NCBI RefSeq assembly: GCF_010727325.1
Contig: NZ_AP022565.1
Span: forward strand, 3,968,001 to 4,032,000
DNA: 64,000 bases
Source of the DNA: Mycolicibacterium alvei
GTDB taxonomy: Bacteria > Actinomycetota > Actinomycetes > Mycobacteriales > Mycobacteriaceae
Direction: 5' to 3'
Position 1 is the first letter of the stretch, and each line of letters starts with the position of its first letter. Position numbers and translations under genes: made by a program. Below, in pieces: positions 8,136-16,226 of this stretch. The notes below the pieces were generated by a model that saw nothing but the letters and a program-made list of their open reading frames with translations, did no database searches and had not been told where the DNA came from.

Positions 8136-9404
8136 TCAAGGTTCGGGCTGTTCGATGACATCGTCCGGAACGGCTGTGTCGTTGGCCAGGGCGCTGAACA
8201 ACCGGCTGGCCGCGTCGCTGTCCCACACCACCACCGCACCCGAATCGCTTCCGGTGAACTCGCCGATCGGCACCGTCGTGGTCACCATGTCGCCGTGCAT
8301 CGCCCAGGCCAGTCGACCCAGGTCCCAGACGTGGGCGTCCTGGTCGACGGCCACCGAGTTGGTGGCCGCGCGGGCCATCGGCTGCCACCGCAGCGGGTTG
8401 AGGAGCACCGCCGGGCTGGTGGCCCGGTGCAGCAGTGCGGACATGAACGCCCGTTGGTTGATCATCCGGTCCAGATCGGCACGTGGCGTGGCGCGGCTGC
8501 GGACGTATCCGAGCGCGTTGCGGCCGTCGAACTCCTGGCAACCGGCCGGCAGGTCGATCCCGGCCAACGGGTCGCTGATCGGCTCGGCCGGGCACATCGT
8601 CACCCCGCCGACGGCGTCGACGAGCGCGGCGAAACCGTCGAAACCGATCTCGGCGTAGTGGTCGAGTCGCAGGCCGGTGGCCAGCTCGACGGTCTGCGCC
8701 AGCAACGGCGCCCCGCCCAGTGAGAACGCGGCGTTGACCTTGTCCTCGCCGTAGCCCGGAATCGGCAGGTAGGAATCCCGGGGGATGGAGACCATGGTGG
8801 CCGGTGCGCCTGAGCCGATCCCGGGGATGTGCACCAACAGGATCGTGTCGGTGCGGCCGGTGCCGATGTCCCCGCCGGTGGCCAGCTCGGCCTGCTGCTC
8901 CGGGCTGAGATGCTGGCGACTGTCCGATCCGACCAGCAGCCAGGTGGTGCCGTGTGCCACCCCGGGCCGCTCGGGATAGTCGGCCAGCGCCGGAATCCGG
9001 TGCAGCGACGAGTCGACCCACGCACCGCCGCCGATCAGGGCCAGGACACCTACCAGCAGCACCACCAACACCAGACGTCCCCAGTGGCGTCGTCGGCGCG
9101 GCATGCGCACCGGCGCGGGTGCAGGTGCCGACGGACGGGTCGCGGCGGGCCTGGGCGGGTGCGACACCCGGCGGGAACGCGGTGCAGGTGGCGGTGGCGG
9201 TGGGGCGGATCTGGGCGGCGGCTGCCTGGGTGGCGGGGGTTGTCTCGGGGGTTGTCGTGGCGGCGTGGGCGGATTCGGCGGCCAGGCCGGACGGTAGTTC
9301 GGGTCGCGTCGGATCACCTGCGACGGCTCGGCGTCACGGCGGCGCGGTCCCGGACGCCGCGAGCGCGGGTCGCGCGATCCGCCGGAACCGGTGATGTCGT
9401 CCAC
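8136..9404 (-). CDS. LytR-CpsA-Psr (LCP) family protein
   Basis: LCP proteins ligate arabinogalactan or other glycopolymers to peptidoglycan from a polyprenyl-phosphate donor. The 422 residues comprise a cytoplasmic Pro/Arg-rich tail (to about 105), one transmembrane helix (LVLVVLLVGVLALIGGGAWV) and an extracellular LCP domain. LCP signatures are LLVGSDSRQHL, GRTDTILLVHIPG, MVSIPRDSYLPIPGYGEDK, VDAVGGVTMCP and LDRMINQRAFM. The GTG start at 9404 has TACATT 6 nt before it. Position next to bfrB corresponds to Rv3840. Whether it is a main ligase (Lcp1 lies elsewhere) or an accessory one is not visible. Confidence 0.88.
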   Translation of the reverse strand: MDDITGSGGSRDPRSRRPGPRRRDAEPSQVIRRDPNYRPAWPPNPPTPPRQPPRQPPPPRQPPPRSAPPPPPPAPRSRRVSHPPRPAATRPSAPAPAPVRMPRRRRHWGRLVLVVLLVGVLALIGGGAWVDSSLHRIPALADYPERPGVAHGTTWLLVGSDSRQHLSPEQQAELATGGDIGTGRTDTILLVHIPGIGSGAPATMVSIPRDSYLPIPGYGEDKVNAAFSLGGAPLLAQTVELATGLRLDHYAEIGFDGFAALVDAVGGVTMCPAEPISDPLAGIDLPAGCQEFDGRNALGYVRSRATPRADLDRMINQRAFMSALLHRATSPAVLLNPLRWQPMARAATNSVAVDQDAHVWDLGRLAWAMHGDMVTTTVPIGEFTGSDSGAVVVWDSDAASRLFSALANDTAVPDDVIEQPEP

Positions 9405-9410
9405 AGCAGA

Positions 9411-9416
9411 AATGTA
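9411..9416 (-). promoter_or_regulatory. Leaderless-type -10 element (LCP gene)
   Basis: TACATT on the minus strand, 6 nt before GTG 9404, with no ribosome site. Confidence 0.5.
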
Positions 9417-9429
9417 CGTGCCGGAGGCG

Positions 9430-10194
9430 TTATCGCAGCCAACCGAGATGATCTGCCACCAGCGCGTAGCCGACGAACGCCACCGCGTCGATCAGGGTGT
9501 GGGCGATGATCAGCGGCCACAACCGCCCGGTGCGCTGCCATGCGTAGCCGAACACCAGGCCCATCACCACATTGCCCAGACCCGCGCTGTAGCCCTGGTA
9601 CAGGTGATAGGCGCCGCGCAGCAGACTGGAGATGACCAGGGCCCGTCCGGGACTGACGTCGAGTTGACGCAGCCGGGTCAGCAGGAACCCCACCACGATG
9701 ATCTCCTCGGCCCATCCGTTGGCGAACGCCACGCCGAGCAGCATCGGGATGCGCCACCAGGTGTCGTACAGCTCGGCCGGTTCCACGTCGGCGCTCAGGC
9801 CGAGCACCCGGGCCAGCAGGTAGAACCCCAGCCCGGGCAGGCCGATGAGCAGGGCCAGGCCGAGCCCGCCCACACCGTCGGTGCGCCACTGCGGGCGGGA
9901 CAGCCCGATCGCGGATGGTCCGAAACCGCTGCGCCACAACAGGTACAGGGCCAGTGCGCCCCACGCCAGCAGCTGCAGGACGACGGCCAGATGCAAGCCG
10001 AGGTCGATCAGGTCGAACGGGGAGCGTTTCGGGTTGAGAGCGACGGTCTGTCCGGACAGACCGAGCAGCACCGCCTCGACGAGCCGCAGCCCCGCGGTGT
10101 AGGCGCTGAGCCCGAAGGTCACCGCGAGCACGACGGCGATCTCGATCTTGAGCGTCCGGCGTTGCGGCTCGAGTTGGTCGTGGGGCCCGTTCAC
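9430..10194 (-). CDS. CPBP-family intramembrane protein (CAAX-protease-like)
   Basis: A 254-residue polytopic membrane protein. The C-terminal CPBP/ABI domain has motif 1 as WAEEIIVVGFLL, motif 2 as RGAYHLYQG and motif 3 as HTLIDAVAF; together these give the Glu-Glu, His and His-x3-Asp residues of the glutamic intramembrane proteases. The usual Arg of EExxxR is not in its normal place (Val-Gly here). Hydrophobic spans include VVLAVTFGLSAYTAG, VVLQLLAWGALALYLLW and LALLIGLPGLGFYLLARVL. Substrate unknown. Starts at GTG 10194 with TACCGT 7 nt upstream. Confidence 0.85.
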   Translation of the reverse strand: MNGPHDQLEPQRRTLKIEIAVVLAVTFGLSAYTAGLRLVEAVLLGLSGQTVALNPKRSPFDLIDLGLHLAVVLQLLAWGALALYLLWRSGFGPSAIGLSRPQWRTDGVGGLGLALLIGLPGLGFYLLARVLGLSADVEPAELYDTWWRIPMLLGVAFANGWAEEIIVVGFLLTRLRQLDVSPGRALVISSLLRGAYHLYQGYSAGLGNVVMGLVFGYAWQRTGRLWPLIIAHTLIDAVAFVGYALVADHLGWLR

Positions 10195-10201
10195 CGAAGC
10201 T

Positions 10202-10207
10202 ACGGTA
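10202..10207 (-). promoter_or_regulatory. Leaderless-type -10 element (CPBP gene)
   Basis: TACCGT on the minus strand, 7 nt before GTG 10194, with no ribosome site. Confidence 0.5.
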
Positions 10208-10240
10208 GCGGCGCCCGGTCGGCGTGGCCGATCGTGCGGT

Positions 10241-11026
10241 TCAGATCCTGCGCGCGCGCAGGCCGTTGAGGAACGGGCAGCCCATCAGTATCCGGATCGC
10301 CTGGCTCAGGCCGGTGATGTCGTCGACCGGCTTGGGGAACGGCAACCGTACGTCGTGGTCGCCGTGTTCATTCTCCACGCGCAGCTGCACGCCGTAGCGG
10401 TCCAGTCCCAGCGGCCGTACCCGCCCCTGGCGCAGCGTCATCGGCAACCGGGTGGCCAGGCGTTCCACCACGTCGCGGTGCGCGGACTCCATGTGCTGCA
10501 GCCAACCGGATTCCAGCGCGCAGAACGGATCGGGGCGAGCCTGCAGTAGAGCCCCGAGGCCGACCGACTCGGCGCCGGTGGCGTCGGCCACCACGACGGA
10601 CTCGATCTCCAAGCGCATCAGGGTGTGGTTGTCGTCGTTCTGGTCGTGGGTACTGGAATTCACCTGCAGTAGAGCCGGATCCGGGTTCTCGGAGGCGATC
10701 ACGTCGAGCAGCGCCGGAACCTCGTCGCTCGGCACGTGCTGCAGGCGGCCCCGGATCCACACCAGGGAGCGCACCGGTTCGCGCAGTGGGAGCGGGGCGT
10801 AATCGGTCATCTCCAACACTGCCTGCACGCCGGCCGAACCGGCGGTCACCGCGATGCCGGCCAACGGCCCCGCCTCGGGGACGGTGATCGCGAACGACCC
10901 GTCGTCGAGCAGGTGATGAACGGGGGACACGACGGGTTCGATGCCCTCGACCGCGACCATGGCGCCGCCGCCTCGTGCGCATGCGCTACGGATCCGCTCG
11001 GCTGTCGTCGGTGTCGTTATGGCCAT
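10241..11026 (-). CDS. IdeR-controlled DUF2470-type protein, Rv3839-like
   Basis: A 261-residue soluble protein. The C-terminal part (segments HMESAHRDVVERLATRL and GVQLRVENEHGDHDVRLPF) resembles the DUF2470 domain found in heme-utilisation (HugZ-like) proteins. The N-terminal half has VEGIEPVVSPVHHLLDDGSF and RSLVWIRGRLQHV, reminiscent of the split-barrel flavin/heme-binding fold. ATG 11026 (MAITTPTTAERIRSACARGG) is chosen over 11122 because it follows AAGGCGG and because the longer frame would cover the IdeR box. Rv3839 is a recalled member of the IdeR regulon. A role in iron or heme handling is inferred. Confidence 0.82.
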   Translation of the reverse strand: MAITTPTTAERIRSACARGGGAMVAVEGIEPVVSPVHHLLDDGSFAITVPEAGPLAGIAVTAGSAGVQAVLEMTDYAPLPLREPVRSLVWIRGRLQHVPSDEVPALLDVIASENPDPALLQVNSSTHDQNDDNHTLMRLEIESVVVADATGAESVGLGALLQARPDPFCALESGWLQHMESAHRDVVERLATRLPMTLRQGRVRPLGLDRYGVQLRVENEHGDHDVRLPFPKPVDDITGLSQAIRILMGCPFLNGLRARRI

Positions 11027-11060
11027 CTCGCCGCCTTCGAAACTAGGGGAGCTGATTAAG

Positions 11061-11079
11061 TGAGGTAAGCCTAACTTAA
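11061..11079 (-). promoter_or_regulatory. IdeR (iron) box of the DUF2470-type gene
   Basis: On the minus strand TTAAGTTAGGCTTACCTCA matches 16 of 19 bases of the IdeR consensus. It lies 34 bp before ATG 11026, a repressor position, and 63 bp before the divergent pheA start. Confidence 0.85.
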
Positions 11080-11130
11080 CTGGAAGGTATCCGGTGGGCA
11101 AGACGTCCGATGGCGCCGCCACCGACCCGA

Positions 11131-11136
11131 TAGTGT
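11131..11136 (+). promoter_or_regulatory. Leaderless-type -10 element (pheA)
   Basis: TAGTGT, 6 nt before GTG 11143, with no ribosome site. Confidence 0.55.
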
Positions 11137-11142
11137 TGGTAT

Positions 11143-12087
11143 GTGCCGCGCATCGCCTACCTCGGGCCCGAGGGAACCTTTACCGAAGTGGCGTTACTGC
11201 AGATGGTGGCCCATGAGTTGGTGCCCGGACTGTCTTCGGCGCCCGGCGACGGCCACGCTCGGTTCACCCCGGTTCTGACCGACAGCACCCCGGGCGCGTT
11301 GACCGCCGTGCGCGACGGCCGGGCCGATTACGCGTGCGTGCCGATCGAGAATTCGATCGAGGGATCGGTGCTGCCGACGCTGGACAGCCTGGCCGTCGGG
11401 AAGCCACTACAGATCTATGCCGAACTGACCCTCGATGTCGCCTTCACCATCGTGACCCGGCCCGGACACACCGGGCCCGTGCGGACCGTCGCCGCTTTCC
11501 CGGTCGCACTAGCGCAGGTGCGCCAGTGGCTGGCCGCCAACCTGCCTGACGCGGACATCGTCCCGGCCACGTCCAATGCCGCCGCCGCCCACGAGGTGGC
11601 CGAGGGCCGCGCCGATGCCGGGGTGAGCACGCGACTGGCCGCCGAGCGTTGCGGCTTGGACATCCTTGCCGCCGACGTGGTCGACGAGGCCAACGCCCGC
11701 ACCCGCTTCGTCCTGGCCGGGCCGGCCGGCGCACCGCCGGCAGCCACCGGCGCCGATCGCACCTCGGTGGTGCTGCGGCTGGACAACACCCCGGGCGCCC
11801 TGGTCGCGGCGATGACCGAATTCTCGATCCGCGACATCGACCTCACCCGGATCGAATCCCGGCCCACCCGAACCGAGCTGGGCACCTACATGTTCTTCCT
11901 GGACTGTGTCGGCCACATCGACGACGATCCGGTGGCCGAGGCACTCAAAGCGCTATATCGACGTTGTACCGATGTGCGATATCTAGGTTCCTGGCCGACC
12001 GGATCGAGCGCGGGTGCACCACCGCCCCGCCTCGATGAGGCCTCACGGTGGTTGGCGGGCTTGCGCGTGGGAACGGACGACTCATGA
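11143..12087 (+). CDS. pheA: Prephenate dehydratase
   Basis: Converts prephenate to phenylpyruvate in phenylalanine synthesis. The 314 residues comprise the PDT catalytic domain (IAYLGPEGTFTEVALLQM, CVPIENSIEGSV, ATSNAAAAHEVAEG and the NARTRF motif with the catalytic Thr) and a C-terminal ACT domain for Phe feedback (LRLDNTPGALVAAMTEFS and the Phe-binding ESRPTR). It is monofunctional, without a chorismate mutase domain, as in M. tuberculosis. GTG start. Its stop overlaps the ATG of the next gene (ATGA), so the two are translationally coupled. Confidence 0.96.
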   Translation: MPRIAYLGPEGTFTEVALLQMVAHELVPGLSSAPGDGHARFTPVLTDSTPGALTAVRDGRADYACVPIENSIEGSVLPTLDSLAVGKPLQIYAELTLDVAFTIVTRPGHTGPVRTVAAFPVALAQVRQWLAANLPDADIVPATSNAAAAHEVAEGRADAGVSTRLAAERCGLDILAADVVDEANARTRFVLAGPAGAPPAATGADRTSVVLRLDNTPGALVAAMTEFSIRDIDLTRIESRPTRTELGTYMFFLDCVGHIDDDPVAEALKALYRRCTDVRYLGSWPTGSSAGAPPPRLDEASRWLAGLRVGTDDS

Positions 12088-12773
12088 GCGGTCGGCTGGT
12101 CCTCGTCCGGCACGGGCAGTCCCACGGCAACGTCGCCCGGCGCCTGGACACCCTGCCTCCCGGCGCCGAGCTGACCGACCTCGGCCACGACCAGGCCCGG
12201 AGGTTCGCCGGAACACTTCGCCAGCGTCCGTCGATCCTTGCGCACTCGGTGGCCCGGCGCGCGGCGCAGACCGCCGCCGGTATCGGTGTCGAAACCGGCC
12301 TTGTCCCATTCGAATTCGAAGGGATCCACGAAGTCCAGGTCGGTGAACTCGAAGACCGCAGCGACGATGACGCCGTCGCAGAGTTCAACCGGATCTACGA
12401 ACGCTGGCATCGGGGCGAACTGGACGTGCCGATGCCCGGTGGCGAAAGCGCCGAGGCGGTACTGGACCGATACGTGCCGGTGCTCACCGACCTGCGGCTC
12501 CGCTACCTGGACGACCACGACTTCGACAGCGACATCGTGCTGGTGAGCCATGGCGCAGCGATCCGGCTGGTGGGTGCCGTACTGGGCGGCGTCGACGGCA
12601 GTTTCGCCCTTGACCATCACCTGGCCAACACCGAATCGGTGGTACTGGCGCCGATTACCGACGGGCGCTGGAGCTGTGTGCAATGGGCGGCGGCGGCACC
12701 GCCCTTCTACCCGGAGCCCGGTGCCACACCGGTCGTCGACGCGGTGGAGTCCGAGACCGACCCGATGGGTTAA
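12084..12773 (+). CDS. Histidine phosphatase (phosphoglycerate-mutase-like), Rv3837c-like
   Basis: A 229-residue cytosolic phosphatase of the RHG superfamily. The catalytic motif is RLVLVRHGQSHGN, with ELTDLGHDQARRFAG following and the second catalytic His in IVLVSHGAAIRLVG; Glu is in PMPGGESAEAV. It starts at ATG 12084, overlapping the pheA stop by 4 bp. The substrate is not visible: family members include true mutases and broad phosphatases, and pairing with pheA does not resolve it. Its stop shares bases with that of the convergent Cys-rich gene. Confidence 0.88.
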   Translation: MSGRLVLVRHGQSHGNVARRLDTLPPGAELTDLGHDQARRFAGTLRQRPSILAHSVARRAAQTAAGIGVETGLVPFEFEGIHEVQVGELEDRSDDDAVAEFNRIYERWHRGELDVPMPGGESAEAVLDRYVPVLTDLRLRYLDDHDFDSDIVLVSHGAAIRLVGAVLGGVDGSFALDHHLANTESVVLAPITDGRWSCVQWAAAAPPFYPEPGATPVVDAVESETDPMG

Positions 12774-12970
12774 CCGGCCCGCTGGATCGAGAGCGCACCG
12801 TCCTGCGCACACGGGCAGCCCACGGCCTCACAATCGAGGCTGAACGTATGCGCGGCTTCCGGAGTGGTGCAGGTGTCGTCGGTGCATTCCGTGCGGAACC
12901 GGACGTGGTGGATCACGGTGCCGTGGCAATGCTCCAGACCGGCTGCGCACTCCCGGCACTGGATGGTCAT
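12770..12970 (-). CDS. Small Cys-rich, probably zinc-binding protein
   Basis: A 66-residue protein with eight cysteines in three groups: CRECAAGLEHCH, ECTDDTC and DCEAVGCPC. Spacing suggests one or two metal sites. ATG start at 12970 (MTIQCRECAAGLE). No signal peptide. It lies downstream of the zincin gene on the same strand (48 bp gap) and its TAA overlaps the stop of the convergent histidine-phosphatase gene within GTTAAC. I do not recognise a named family. Confidence 0.65.
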   Translation of the reverse strand: MTIQCRECAAGLEHCHGTVIHHVRFRTECTDDTCTTPEAAHTFSLDCEAVGCPCAQDGALSIQRAG

Positions 12971-13018
12971 AACCCGTTGATAGCACTGCGGGCCGACAAA
13001 ACCCGGTTGCCGCGCGGC

Positions 13019-13369
13019 TCATCCCCAGCCAAGCTCGTGCAGCCGCTCATCATCAATCCCGAAATGGTGCGCGATCTCGTGGATCACGGTGATCGCCACC
13101 TCGTCGACCACCTCGGCGTCGCTGTTGCAGAAATCCAGCAGGGCCCCGCGGTAGATCGTGATGGTGTCCGGCAATGAGCCGGCGTACCAGGAATCCCGCT
13201 CGGTCAGCGCGATGCCCCGGTAGAGGCCCAGGATCTCGGGTTCGTCGGGATCACGGTCCTCCACCAGGATCACGACGTTGTCGAGCGCGGCCGCCAACCG
13301 CGGGGGGATCAGGTCGAGCGCATCGGATACCAACTCGTCGAAACGCTGCGAGCTCATCCGCACCGGCAC
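13019..13369 (-). CDS. Minimal zinc metallopeptidase-like protein, Rv3836-like
   Basis: A protein of about 116 residues with a short-zincin core: VIHEIAHHFGIDDERLHELG, i.e. HExxHxxxxxD, as in the 'metallopeptidase family' of small actinobacterial proteins. The N-terminal helix FDELVSDALDLIPPRLAAAL and strand VVILVEDRD also fit. It starts at GTG 13369 (MPVRMSSQ) or at the in-frame ATG four codons later. It lies immediately downstream of the septum-formation-type gene (2-bp gap), suggesting one transcript. Proteolytic activity is not proven for this family. Confidence 0.85.
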   Translation of the reverse strand: MPVRMSSQRFDELVSDALDLIPPRLAAALDNVVILVEDRDPDEPEILGLYRGIALTERDSWYAGSLPDTITIYRGALLDFCNSDAEVVDEVAITVIHEIAHHFGIDDERLHELGWG

Positions 13370-13371
13370 GG

Positions 13372-14799
13372 TTACGGCGCCGGCGGTATGGGGGCCGGCT
13401 CACCCGGCGGCGGCCCGGCCGGTGGCGCCGCGCCGTCGGGGGCCGGAGCCGGACCAGGAGCCTGCTCGGGCGCCGGGGCCGGGGCCTGCTCGGGCGGCGG
13501 CGGGTTGAAGGTATTGGACTGCGCGGGAGCCGGCGCCTCGGTGGTCGAGGCCTGCGGCAGGTGCTGACCGTTCGACGAGGACCCGGAGGACCCGGAGGAC
13601 CCCGAGGAACCGGAGGATCCGGACCCCGACGAACTCGAGGAGCCCGATCCGGACGAACCGGATCCCGACGACGAGGACGAGGACGAACCAGACGACGAGG
13701 ACTCGTCGACGTCGGGCATCGGGATGGGCGGCATGTTCAGCCGCTCCTCCGGGATGTCGGGCGGTGCGACCGGGGGCTGACCGTTGATCATCAGCGGTCC
13801 CTTGGCGCTGTCGACCAACGTCGACCAGCCGCCGTTGCCCAGTGTGGCACCGATGCTGCACGACACCTGGCGGCTGCCGGCCGACCAGCTCGGCAGTGAG
13901 ATCGTGCTGTAGCTCAGCGCCAGTGTGGTGGTGCGCAACTGGACGGGGGCCAGGTAGGCGTCGGTCTGCGCAGTGCACGCATCCTTGATGAAGTTGTCCT
14001 GATCGCCTTCCGACGGCAGCCCGCCGGGGAACTTCTCGGCGAGGTTGACCGCTCCGGTGACCTCCATGGCGTGCGGCGCCGCGCAATCGACCGGGACATC
14101 GGTGGGCTGGTTGGTGGCGGCGTCGATACCGAGGCAGGTGCCCGCGGCCCAGACCTTCGATTGGTCGACATCGGCCACCTTGCCCGCCGACTCCAACTGG
14201 CTGTCGCCTGGGCCGAGGAGTTGCAGCCCGCACAGCATGCGTCGCTCACCGGACTGCTTCCAGGCCTTCTCACCGGACCACAGCAGACCGATGGTGTATT
14301 TACCGTTCGGGTCGTACTTGGGGCCCAGGTAGCCGCGGGCCGAGGGCGTGCACTGCTCCTGGCTGATCTGCTTGATGCGCTCCACCGACGGCGGCGGCGC
14401 GCCCGGTCCGTACTCGCTGCCGGGGAAGGTGCGCATGTCGACGGCCTGGGCGACCTCGAAGCGATGGTTGTCCTTGCAGTCCACGATGCGTGCGGCGTCG
14501 GGGTTGCGCCCGGGCCAGTTCAGGCAGTCGCCACGTTTGACGTGGTTGAAGGTGTCGTTGCCGCGGGGACCGAGGGCGATCGCGCCCGGCGCGGAGCTGG
14601 ATCCCTCGCTCCGGGGCAAGGCGGTGATCAGGCCGGCAATGAGCAGCGCACCGAGCGCGGTCAGCAGCAGCGCGCGCCGCGTCGACGCGGCCGCCAGACT
14701 CTGCCACCACCGTTCCTGCCCGGGTTGTTCGTCGGGCAGAGGCTCGGCGAGCAGGCCCCCGTGTTCGGGGTCTTCGGGGTGCTCGGGTGCTTCCAACAT
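13372..14799 (-). CDS. Septum-formation-type membrane protein with Ser-rich tail, Rv3835-like
   Basis: A 475-residue envelope protein. ATG 14799 (MLEAPEHPEDPEHGGLLAEP) follows GGAGGG and replaces a longer frame starting at 14937. An acidic cytoplasmic head is followed by one transmembrane helix (ALLLTALGALLIAGLITAL). The extracellular part has two similar halves with conserved Cys (VKRGDCLNWP, EVAQAVDM and then AAGTCLGIDA, MEVTGAVN), as in the septum-formation domain. The tail has a Ser/Gly run of about 45 residues near 13565-13700 and a Pro/Ala-rich end (APAPAPEQAPGPAPAPDG). Synteny points to Rv3835. A cell-wall or septal role is only inferred. Confidence 0.82.
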   Translation of the reverse strand: MLEAPEHPEDPEHGGLLAEPLPDEQPGQERWWQSLAAASTRRALLLTALGALLIAGLITALPRSEGSSSAPGAIALGPRGNDTFNHVKRGDCLNWPGRNPDAARIVDCKDNHRFEVAQAVDMRTFPGSEYGPGAPPPSVERIKQISQEQCTPSARGYLGPKYDPNGKYTIGLLWSGEKAWKQSGERRMLCGLQLLGPGDSQLESAGKVADVDQSKVWAAGTCLGIDAATNQPTDVPVDCAAPHAMEVTGAVNLAEKFPGGLPSEGDQDNFIKDACTAQTDAYLAPVQLRTTTLALSYSTISLPSWSAGSRQVSCSIGATLGNGGWSTLVDSAKGPLMINGQPPVAPPDIPEERLNMPPIPMPDVDESSSSGSSSSSSSGSGSSGSGSSSSSGSGSSGSSGSSGSSGSSSNGQHLPQASTTEAPAPAQSNTFNPPPPEQAPAPAPEQAPGPAPAPDGAAPPAGPPPGEPAPIPPAP

Positions 14800-14811
14800 T
14801 GCCCTCCATTG

Positions 14812-14837
14812 TGACAGGCGTGTCAGGCTCTGTGACA
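14812..14837. promoter_or_regulatory. Inverted/direct repeat between divergent serS and Rv3835-like genes
   Basis: TGACA-GGCG-TGTCA forms a dyad (14812-14825), followed by another TGTGACA at 14831-14837. It lies just upstream of the minus-strand start at 14799. Possible operator; no regulator known. Confidence 0.3.
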
Positions 14838-14941
14838 AGTGATGCAGTTGTAAAGTTGCGAGGTTGTGCCCGACGGCTGTCGTCCTCGGTCGGCACCACC
14901 TGATCGACCACCTCAGATGTACGTCGCCGCACTTCAAAAAG

Positions 14942-14947
14942 TAGGGT
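14942..14947 (+). promoter_or_regulatory. Leaderless-type -10 element (serS)
   Basis: TAGGGT, 7 nt before GTG 14955, with no ribosome site. Confidence 0.55.
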
Positions 14948-14954
14948 TGCGCCC

Positions 14955-16211
14955 GTGATCGACCTCAAGCTGCTGCGTGAGAATCCCGACTCCGTCCGTG
15001 CGTCGCAATGGGCCCGCGGAGAGGACCCGGCGCGCGTCGATGCCCTGTTGCAGGCCGATACGGCGCGGCGGGCCGCGATCTCGACGGCCGACAACCTGCG
15101 TGCCGACCAGAAGTCCGCCAGCAAGCTTGTGGGCAAGGCGACCCCCGAGGAACGTCCGGCGCTGCTGCAACAGGCGAAGGACCTGGCCGAACAGGTCAAG
15201 TCCGCCGAGGCGGCCCAGACCGAGGCCGAGAGTGCCTTCGTCGCTGCCCACATGGCGATCGGCAACGTGATCATCGACGGTGTGCCGGCCGGCGGCGAGG
15301 ACGACTTCGTGGTGCTCGACACCGTCGGGACGCCGCCGGCGATCGAGGACCCCAAGGACCACCTCGAGCTGGGCGAGGCGCTCGGGCTGATCGACATGGA
15401 GCGCGGCGCCAAGGTGTCGGGTTCGCGCTTCTACTTCCTCACCGGCGCCGGGGCCCTGCTGCAGCTGGGCCTGCTGCAGCTGGCCACCCAGGTGGCCGTC
15501 CGAAACGGATTCACGCTGATGATCCCGCCGGTGCTGGTGCGCCCGGAAGTCATGGCGGGCACCGGATTCCTCGGTACGCACGCCGACGAGATCTACCGAC
15601 TGGAAGCCGATGACCTGTACCTGGTCGGCACCTCGGAAGTGCCGCTGGCGGGCTACCACTCCGACGAGATCCTGGACCTGTCCGCGGGTCCGAAGCGGTA
15701 TGCGGGCTGGTCGTCGTGCTTCCGGCGCGAGGCAGGCAGCTACGGCAAGGACACCCGCGGCATCATTCGGGTGCATCAGTTCGACAAGGTCGAGGGGTTC
15801 ATCTACTGCAAACCCGAGGACGCCGAGTCCGAGCACCAGAAGCTGCTCGGCTGGCAGCGCGAGATGCTGGCGGCGATCGACGTGCCCTACCGGGTGATCG
15901 ACGTCGCCGCAGGCGATCTCGGTTCCTCGGCGGCGCGCAAGTACGACTGCGAGGCGTGGGTGCCCACCCAGCAGACCTACCGGGAACTCACCTCCACCTC
16001 CAACTGCACGACGTTCCAGGCGCGGCGGTTGTCCACCCGCTATCGCGACGAGAACGGCAAGCCGCAGATCGCGGCCACGCTCAACGGCACGCTGGCCACG
16101 ACCCGCTGGCTGGTCGCGATTCTCGAGAACCATCAGCAACCCGACGGCAGTGTGCGGGTTCCCGAAGCGCTGGTGCCGTTCGTCGGCACCCCGGTGCTGG
16201 AACCCCGGTAA
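14955..16211 (+). CDS. serS: Seryl-tRNA synthetase
   Basis: Charges tRNA-Ser (and tRNA-Sec where present) with serine. The 418 residues comprise the N-terminal tRNA-binding coiled coil (about residues 30-100) and a class II catalytic core. Visible signatures: motif 2 [48 protein letters not shown] and motif 3 [19 protein letters not shown] start ([20 protein letters not shown]), predicted leaderless. Essential housekeeping gene, monocistronic or followed by the SARP gene 15 bp downstream. Confidence 0.97.
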   Translation: MIDLKLLRENPDSVRASQWARGEDPARVDALLQADTARRAAISTADNLRADQKSASKLVGKATPEERPALLQQAKDLAEQVKSAEAAQTEAESAFVAAHMAIGNVIIDGVPAGGEDDFVVLDTVGTPPAIEDPKDHLELGEALGLIDMERGAKVSGSRFYFLTGAGALLQLGLLQLATQVAVRNGFTLMIPPVLVRPEVMAGTGFLGTHADEIYRLEADDLYLVGTSEVPLAGYHSDEILDLSAGPKRYAGWSSCFRREAGSYGKDTRGIIRVHQFDKVEGFIYCKPEDAESEHQKLLGWQREMLAAIDVPYRVIDVAAGDLGSSAARKYDCEAWVPTQQTYRELTSTSNCTTFQARRLSTRYRDENGKPQIAATLNGTLATTRWLVAILENHQQPDGSVRVPEALVPFVGTPVLEPR

Positions 16212-16226
16212 GTAACGCCCGCGGCC

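Noticed and set aside
13565..13700. Ser/Gly run in the Rv3835-like gene as a CRISPR or minisatellite array
   Set aside because: It is a coding low-complexity tract (TCG/GGA/TCC codons) without spacer structure.
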